Origin: an uncultured Peptococcaceae bacterium
GTDB taxonomy: Bacteria; Bacillota; Peptococcia; Peptococcales; Peptococcaceae
Direction: 5' to 3'
Assembly: GCA_900553245.1 (NCBI GenBank)
Contig: USCP01000042.1
Coordinates: 1-11,102, forward strand
Length of the DNA: 11,102 nucleotides
Position numbers and translations under genes: made by a program. Numbering within the stretch: the first letter of the stretch is position 1; the number at the start of each line of letters is the position of its first letter. The notes beneath the pieces were generated by a model. That model was given only the letters and a program-made list of their open reading frames with translations. It had not been told where the DNA came from and did not search any database. This document shows positions 7,309 to 11,102 of the stretch, piece by piece.

Positions 7309-8661
7309 ATGAACATTCGTGCCAAACTGGCGACTGTCGCCGGTAAATCAACTAAATTTGTCTTGGAAAAAACTCGTGGCGGCGGTTCCAGTATGCCTGG
7401 GAAGGTTGCTATGAAAATTGATCCTGCGGTGTTAGAGGAATTGTCAAAGGATTATCGAGTGGTGATGATCACCGGAACCAATGGCAAAACACTGACCACG
7501 TCGTTCATCACAAAGATTTTTCAAGCAAAATTCGGAAATGTGCTCACCAATCCAACCGGCGCAAATATGCTCCAAGGGATTGTTTCTTGCTTCCTTGGTG
7601 CTGATACCAAGAAGGGGGAAACGAAGTATGCGGTGCTTGAGGTTGATGAAGCAACCTTGAAGCATGTCACCAAATACATCAAACCGGAAGTGGTGGTGTT
7701 TACGAACCTTTTCCGTGACCAAATGGACCGTTACGGTGAAATTGATACCACTTATGCCCTTATGCGTGAAGGGATTGCCCTTGCACCAAATGCAACCATC
7801 ATTGCCAATGGCGATTTGCCAATGTTCTCCAGTGTAAAGCTCGACAATCCTGTTGAATATTTTGGCTTTGCCCATAAAGAGGATGAGGAGCAAACTGCCC
7901 ATTACAATACTGATGGTATTTTGTGTCCGGTCTGTGACAATGTGTTGCACTACAAGCTTCTGACCTATGCCAACTTGGGGAAATTTTATTGTCCAAACTG
8001 TGATTTCAAGCGTCCGGAACTCAAGCATGCCGTAACGGCGATCCGCTCTTTGACACCGGAATCTTCCTGCTTTGATATTGACGGTGAAACCTTTGATTTG
8101 CCAATAGCGGGGCTGTATAATATCTACAATGCACTTGCTGCCTATAGTGTGGCGAAGCATTTTGAGATAGATGACCGCTACATTAAGCGTGGCTTTGATG
8201 CGGCACAGCGCGTTTTTGGGCGTCAAGAGCATATCAATATCGGTGGTAAGGATGTGGTAATGAACCTCATCAAGAATCCTGTTGGTTTCAACCAAATTGT
8301 TGATTTGCTTGCAACCGATTCCGCAGATTTTTCTCTTGTATCTCTATTAAATGACCGTCCTGCCGATGGTACGGATGTGAGCTGGATTTGGGATGGCGAT
8401 TTTGAAAAATTGGTATCTTTGACGACGGGACGTCCGGTTGTCTTATCGGGGATTCGTGTAGAAGATTTATCAACTCGCTTTGAAGTAGCAGGCTTGGCAA
8501 AGAATGAGCAAGTGCTTGAACAGGATTTGAGCAAGCTCGCGGATTTGATTAAGCAAGCACCGACTAAAAAGGTGTATATCCTTGCAACCTATACCGCAAC
8601 TCTTGAGTTACGTCATGTTTTAGCGGAACAAGGCTACTTGAAAGAAGGGAAGGGTCGATGA
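7309..8661 (+). CDS. murT: Lipid II isoglutaminyl synthase, MurT subunit
   Basis: MurT is the Mur-ligase-like, ATP-using half of the complex that amidates the alpha-carboxyl of D-glutamate in lipid II, with ammonia supplied by GatD. The 450-residue protein has the Mur ligase P-loop ITGTNGKT (54-61), the central-domain motif LEVDEA (110-115) and FTNLFRDQMDRYGE (131-144). The family-specific zinc ribbon is CPVC (206-209) with CPNC (228-231). GLYNIYNALAA (268-278) leads to the C-terminal DUF1727 domain. DVSWIWDGDFE (356-366) is the region in which the aspartate that completes the GatD triad is expected, by memory of the S. aureus enzyme. The ribosome binding site GGATGGAGG precedes ATG 7309. The stop overlaps the gatD start as ATGA, the usual coupling for this pair. 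Confidence 0.97.
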   Translation: MNIRAKLATVAGKSTKFVLEKTRGGGSSMPGKVAMKIDPAVLEELSKDYRVVMITGTNGKTLTTSFITKIFQAKFGNVLTNPTGANMLQGIVSCFLGADTKKGETKYAVLEVDEATLKHVTKYIKPEVVVFTNLFRDQMDRYGEIDTTYALMREGIALAPNATIIANGDLPMFSSVKLDNPVEYFGFAHKEDEEQTAHYNTDGILCPVCDNVLHYKLLTYANLGKFYCPNCDFKRPELKHAVTAIRSLTPESSCFDIDGETFDLPIAGLYNIYNALAAYSVAKHFEIDDRYIKRGFDAAQRVFGRQEHINIGGKDVVMNLIKNPVGFNQIVDLLATDSADFSLVSLLNDRPADGTDVSWIWDGDFEKLVSLTTGRPVVLSGIRVEDLSTRFEVAGLAKNEQVLEQDLSKLADLIKQAPTKKVYILATYTATLELRHVLAEQGYLKEGKGR

Positions 8662-9343
8662 AGGTACGCATCTGCCATCTTTATGGCAATCTGCTCAATA
8701 CTTACGGCGACAACGGCAATTTGCTCATGCTCCAGTATGTGGCGCGTGAGATGGGCCATGAGGTTGAAACGACCATTGTGAGTTTGAAAGAACCCTTTAT
8801 AGCGAGCGACTACGATGTAGTTTTTATCGGCGGGGGGCGAGACACCGGGGAGAAGGGGATTTCAATATCGGTCAAGACCGCGAGCAGATGGTCATTGCCA
8901 AGGATCTTCTGTCTAAGCGTGAAGAACTCGTGAAATATATTGAAAACGGTGGCTGTGGACTGGCGATTTGTGGCGGTTATCAGTTGCTCGGTCAATATTA
9001 CGAAACGGCACACGGAGAAAAAATCGAAGGTCTCGGTGCCTTGCCTCATTTTACAACGCATCAAGTGGACCATCGATTTGTCGGTGATATTGAAATTTAC
9101 AATGAGCATTTTGATGAAACTTATCTTGGTTTTGAAAATCATAACGGGCGGACGTTTTTAGGGCCTGGTGAAGCACCTTTGGGCATTGTAAAAACCGGAT
9201 TTGGCAATAACGGTGAGGATGGTACGGAAGGTGCCATTTATAAAAATATGTTTTGCTCCTACTTTCACGGGCCTTTGCTTGTGCGCAATCGTCACTTGGC
9301 AGAGCGTATTATCAAAAAAGCGACAATAAACGCAATTTCATAA
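8658..9343 (+). pseudogene. gatD: Lipid II isoglutaminyl synthase, GatD subunit, frameshifted
   Basis: GatD is the class I glutaminase that hydrolyses glutamine and feeds ammonia to MurT. Translation from ATG 8658 (overlapping the murT stop) gives the typical start MKVRICHLYGNLLNTYGDNG and then DYDVVFIGGGRDTGEKG. After base 8858 this frame turns to unrelated sequence and stops at 8931-8933. The family sequence resumes in the -1 frame from 8858 (DFNIGQDREQMVIAKDL) and continues to TAA 9341-9343. That part carries the nucleophile Cys in AICGGYQLLG (codon 8969-8971), GFENHNGRTFLG, and the catalytic His in YFHGPLL (codon 9266-9268). One missing base in the G run 8855-8858 would restore a product of about 228 residues. 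Both halves look conserved apart from the break. It may be a sequencing error, a recent mutation or, less likely, programmed recoding. Confidence 0.88.
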
Positions 9344-9345
9344 TG

Positions 9346-9381
9346 AAAAAAGACTGTCCGTTTTTTGCGGCAGTCTTTTTT
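9346..9381 (+). terminator. Rho-independent terminator after gatD
   Basis: AAAAAAGACTG (9346-9356) pairs with CAGTCTTTTTT (9371-9381), and CCG (9358-9360) pairs with CGG (9368-9370) across one bulged T, with loop TTTTTTG. The A-run/T-run arms make it potentially bidirectional. It closes the glnS-plsC-murT-gatD operon two bases after the gatD stop. Confidence 0.9.
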
Positions 9382-9413
9382 AGATTGGCGATTACAGTAT
9401 AGGAGAGAATAGG

Positions 9414-10106
9414 ATGATTGCAACCATTATTAACACCCTTGTGGTGATTGTCTGTGCGCTACTTGGAAATCGTTTAAAGCGAGGTTTTCCCGATAAGCTA
9501 CGGAGACAGCTTGTGCAAATTTTAGGCATATGCGTGATGCTCATTGGGCTTCGTATGGCCCTTGATGGGGATAATGATTTAATCGTGGTCCTTTCTATAG
9601 CCATAGGCACGGTGATTGGCTATTTATGTCATTTAGAGCGACACGTGAATAATCTTGGCGAACGTATGAAAGCATTGATTCATTTGGAAGACGATCGTTT
9701 TGTGGAAGGGTTTGTGTCGGCAAGTTTGCTTTTTAGTATTGGTGCCATGTCAGTGGTGGGCTCTTTTGAAGCGGGTTTACATCATAATTATGACATTATC
9801 CTTACCAAATCGGTGCTTGATGGTGTCATGAGTATTGTTTTAGGCTCGACGCTTGGAATTGGTGTGGCTTTTTCGGCAGTGGTTGTTTTTGCTTATCAAG
9901 GCTTATTGACGCTGCTTGCCGGCGTACTGTCACCGCTTTTGACGGAACTTGTTATTGCTTATCTGAGTGCGTGTGGTGGCGTCGTTATAGTGGCTATTGG
10001 AATTGATGTATCGGGCTTAAAGGCGATGAATACAACAAACACCTTGCCATCCTTGTTGGTAGCGATGGGATTCGGTTTATTGTTGCCAATTCTGGGCTTG
10101 GCGTAA
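9414..10106 (+). CDS. DUF554 family integral membrane protein (YdfK/YqgA-like)
   Basis: This 230-residue protein belongs to the DUF554 family of inner-membrane proteins; its biochemical function is not established to my knowledge. Hydrophobic segments are visible at about 2-18, 34-50, 56-73, 100-117, 138-170 (probably two spans), 180-198 and 211-229. Family landmarks are NTLVVIVCALLGNRLK (7-22), SIGAMSVVGSFEAGL (108-122) and ILTKSVLDGVMSI (129-141). ATG 9414 follows AGGAGAG with 6 bases between. The gene begins just downstream of the gatD terminator, but I do not see a convincing promoter in the 32-base gap. No terminator is visible after it, so it could be cotranscribed with the RNase gene 45 bases downstream. 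Confidence 0.92.
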   Translation: MIATIINTLVVIVCALLGNRLKRGFPDKLRRQLVQILGICVMLIGLRMALDGDNDLIVVLSIAIGTVIGYLCHLERHVNNLGERMKALIHLEDDRFVEGFVSASLLFSIGAMSVVGSFEAGLHHNYDIILTKSVLDGVMSIVLGSTLGIGVAFSAVVVFAYQGLLTLLAGVLSPLLTELVIAYLSACGGVVIVAIGIDVSGLKAMNTTNTLPSLLVAMGFGLLLPILGLA

Positions 10107-10151
10107 GATCTGTTTTTTACTATGATGAGTAGGAAAGGAGTGACGATAACT

Positions 10152-10607
10152 GTGAAAAAAATTATGGCTTTGTTTTTAAGCATTCTTTTAAGTATTGGGA
10201 TGCTTGTTGGCTGTACTGACGTTGGTTCGGCACCGGCGCCGTCTTCGGAAGTGACTGTTGCGGAGGACGGCAGTTACACCTCAAAAGAGGAGGTGGCGGC
10301 ATATATCGCAACTTATGACAAACTACCGGAAAACTATATCACTAAAAAAGAAGCGAAGGCACTAGGTTGGCAAACCGAGGGGACTTTGGATGAAGTTGCA
10401 CCGGGGAAATCAATCGGCGGAGACTATTTCGGCAATTATGAAGGCAATTTGCCGGAAGAACCGGGACGCGAATACCATGAATGTGATATTGATTATGTGT
10501 CCGGTAACCGCAATGCGAAGCGCATTGTTTACTCAAATGACGGAAATATTTATTATACTGACGATCATTATAAAACCTTTGAACATTTATACGGAGACGA
10601 CCAATGA
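10152..10607 (+). CDS. Barnase-family ribonuclease, predicted lipoprotein
   Basis: This 151-residue protein is a guanyl-preferring RNase of the barnase (RNase N1/T1) family behind a lipoprotein signal. The signal has KK, a hydrophobic run and lipobox LVGC with the lipidated Cys21. A Ser/Pro/Ala-rich linker follows (about 22-40), then the RNase domain (about 45-148). KLPENYITKKEAKALGW, EVAPGKSIGGD and SGNRNAKRIVYSND match barnase closely. The four active-site residues are kept with the same spacing: Glu110, Arg120, Arg124 and His139 correspond to barnase Glu73, Arg83, Arg87 and His102. Lys65 matches barnase Lys27. I chose GTG 10152, since AGGAAAGGAG (10131-10140) lies 11 bases upstream and the signal peptide starts there; upstream ATGs at 10122 and 10125 lack a binding site. 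Its stop overlaps the barstar start. The product is probably held on the outer face of the membrane, unlike freely secreted barnase. Confidence 0.92.
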   Translation: MKKIMALFLSILLSIGMLVGCTDVGSAPAPSSEVTVAEDGSYTSKEEVAAYIATYDKLPENYITKKEAKALGWQTEGTLDEVAPGKSIGGDYFGNYEGNLPEEPGREYHECDIDYVSGNRNAKRIVYSNDGNIYYTDDHYKTFEHLYGDDQ

Positions 10608-10834
10608 AGGAAATCATTATTGACTTTAGCACCTATAACGATGTAGCGGATTTTCATAAGGATATAAAGGAACGCTTAAACTTATCGGATTATTACGGTG
10701 AAAATTTGGATGCTTTGCATGATGAAATGGAAGCCTTGCCGGAGGATGCTTTTAAATTCATATTCTTTTATGGAGGCGCTATTCCACATAAGCAGCAAGT
10801 ACAGATTGCTAAAATTCTCTTGAGACAGGTGTAA
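10604..10834 (+). CDS. Barstar-family RNase inhibitor, short
   Basis: This 76-residue cytoplasmic protein should bind and block the RNase encoded just upstream. The diagnostic segment LSDYYGENLDALHDEMEAL (27-45) matches barstar with identical spacing: Tyr30, Asp36 and Asp40 correspond to the barnase-contacting Tyr29, Asp35 and Asp39, while barstar Trp38 is replaced by His39. The start ATG overlaps the RNase stop as ATGA, so inhibitor translation is coupled to toxin translation. B. amyloliquefaciens barstar has about 90 residues; this one stops after the last helix (IAKILLRQV) and lacks the final beta strand. I looked in the other two frames after the stop and saw no strand-like continuation, so a simple frameshift does not explain the short end. 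Confidence 0.87.
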   Translation: MKEIIIDFSTYNDVADFHKDIKERLNLSDYYGENLDALHDEMEALPEDAFKFIFFYGGAIPHKQQVQIAKILLRQV

Positions 10835-10851
10835 AAGGGGGATTTGGTGAT

Positions 10852-11102
10852 GTGAAACAAGGCTATAGACGTGTCCTAGCGGCGATTATTATGGCGGTGA
10901 TGTTGTTGAACGGTTGTGGTGGCCCAAGCGACGCGGCATATACCCAAGTAAATGCACAGGAAGCGCAACGTATGATGGCTGAATCCGATGACTATGTGAT
11001 TCTTGATGTACGCACGCCGGAAGAGTATGCGGAAAATCACATCAAGGGTGCTATTAACGTCCCGAATGAAAGTATCGGAGACGATGCCATTGCTGAACTT
11101 CC
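10852..11102 (+). CDS. Rhodanese-domain lipoprotein (3' end outside window)
   Basis: The first 83 residues are visible. They show an RR-containing N-terminus, a hydrophobic run (VLAAIIMAVMLL) and lipobox LNGC with Cys22, so the product is a predicted lipoprotein. A rhodanese-like domain starts at about residue 31, with the typical VILDVRTPEEYAENHIKGA followed by INVP (about 49-71). The active-site loop is beyond the window, so whether it carries the sulfur-accepting Cys is unknown. The start is GTG 10852, about 9 bases after AAAAGGGGGA (10833-10842); the ATG at 10850 runs directly into TGA. It follows barstar by 17 bases with no terminator between and is probably in the same transcript. Likely roles include thiosulfate or sulfane-sulfur handling outside the cytoplasmic membrane, but the family is broad. 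Confidence 0.9.
   Translation, partial: MKQGYRRVLAAIIMAVMLLNGCGGPSDAAYTQVNAQEAQRMMAESDDYVILDVRTPEEYAENHIKGAINVPNESIGDDAIAEL

Noticed and set aside
7444..8295. Long open frame on the minus strand (about 283 codons) opposite murT
   Set aside because: It lies wholly within murT, which is full length with all motifs. The translated minus-strand sequence has no recognisable domain and no ribosome binding site, so it is a shadow of codon bias.
8888..9343. Second half of gatD as an independent gene starting at ATG 8888
   Set aside because: No good ribosome binding site precedes 8888, and GatD-like sequence (DFNIGQDREQ) continues upstream of it in the same frame, so it is part of one broken gene.
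9382..9413. Promoter between the gatD terminator and the DUF554 gene
   Set aside because: The gap is 32 bases and holds no hexamer pair at usable spacing. A promoter may exist upstream in gatD, but I cannot point to one.
10098..10123. Promoter in front of the barnase gene (TTGGCG and TACTAT)
   Set aside because: The spacer is only 14 bases and both hexamers are poor; transcription from the DUF554 gene is the simpler explanation.
10780..10851. Frameshift hiding the missing C-terminal strand of barstar
   Set aside because: One other frame stays open into the next gene but reads NSLETGVKGGFGDV, which has no strand-like hydrophobic pattern; the third frame stops at once.
1..11102. CRISPR arrays, tRNA or rRNA genes, riboswitches and insertion sequences
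   Set aside because: I saw no regularly spaced repeats, no tRNA cloverleaf or rRNA sequence, no long structured leaders, and no transposase other than the serine recombinase fragment.

Overview
The window looks like a chromosomal segment of a Bacillota (Firmicutes) bacterium with moderate GC. The evidence is the adjacent murT and gatD genes of Gram-positive-type lipid II amidation, strong AGGAGG-like ribosome binding sites, frequent GTG starts, compact operons with U-tailed terminators, and a barnase/barstar pair. I cannot fix the genus. A complete bacterial glutaminyl-tRNA synthetase is less common in Bacillota and may help place it.

Bases 1-670 are the C-terminal part of a large serine recombinase (zinc ribbon plus coiled coil), cut by the window edge. 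Its codon choice (CTG, GCC, CGG) differs from the TTG/CGT-rich genes downstream, as expected for the end of an integrated mobile element. Its 3' end points at the chromosome, so the element's end probably lies in the 671-850 gap. From about 860 the sequence reads as ordinary chromosome: a consensus promoter starts a polyphosphate operon made of an unrecognised 179-aa protein, a short Ppx/GppA-type exopolyphosphatase and polyphosphate kinase 1. It closes with a strong terminator whose 5' arm encodes the last residues of the kinase.

A second near-perfect promoter (4787-4816) drives a tightly packed operon: glnS, a PlsC-type acyltransferase, murT and gatD, ending in a terminator at 9346-9381. 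MurT and GatD together convert the D-glutamate of lipid II to D-isoglutamine. The gatD frame is broken by a -1 shift near base 8855, although the sequence on both sides is well conserved. Near the break there is also an extra segment of about 12 codons, judged against the GatD proteins I remember.

A third group (9414 to the window end) encodes a DUF554 membrane protein, a lipoprotein version of barnase with all four catalytic residues, a short barstar whose start overlaps the RNase stop, and the beginning of a rhodanese-domain lipoprotein. The barstar ends before the last strand of the known fold.

The points most worth a second look are the broken gatD, the membrane-anchored barnase with a short barstar, the unknown protein leading the polyphosphate operon, and the element/chromosome junction. 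I did not find a clearly undescribed multi-gene system.
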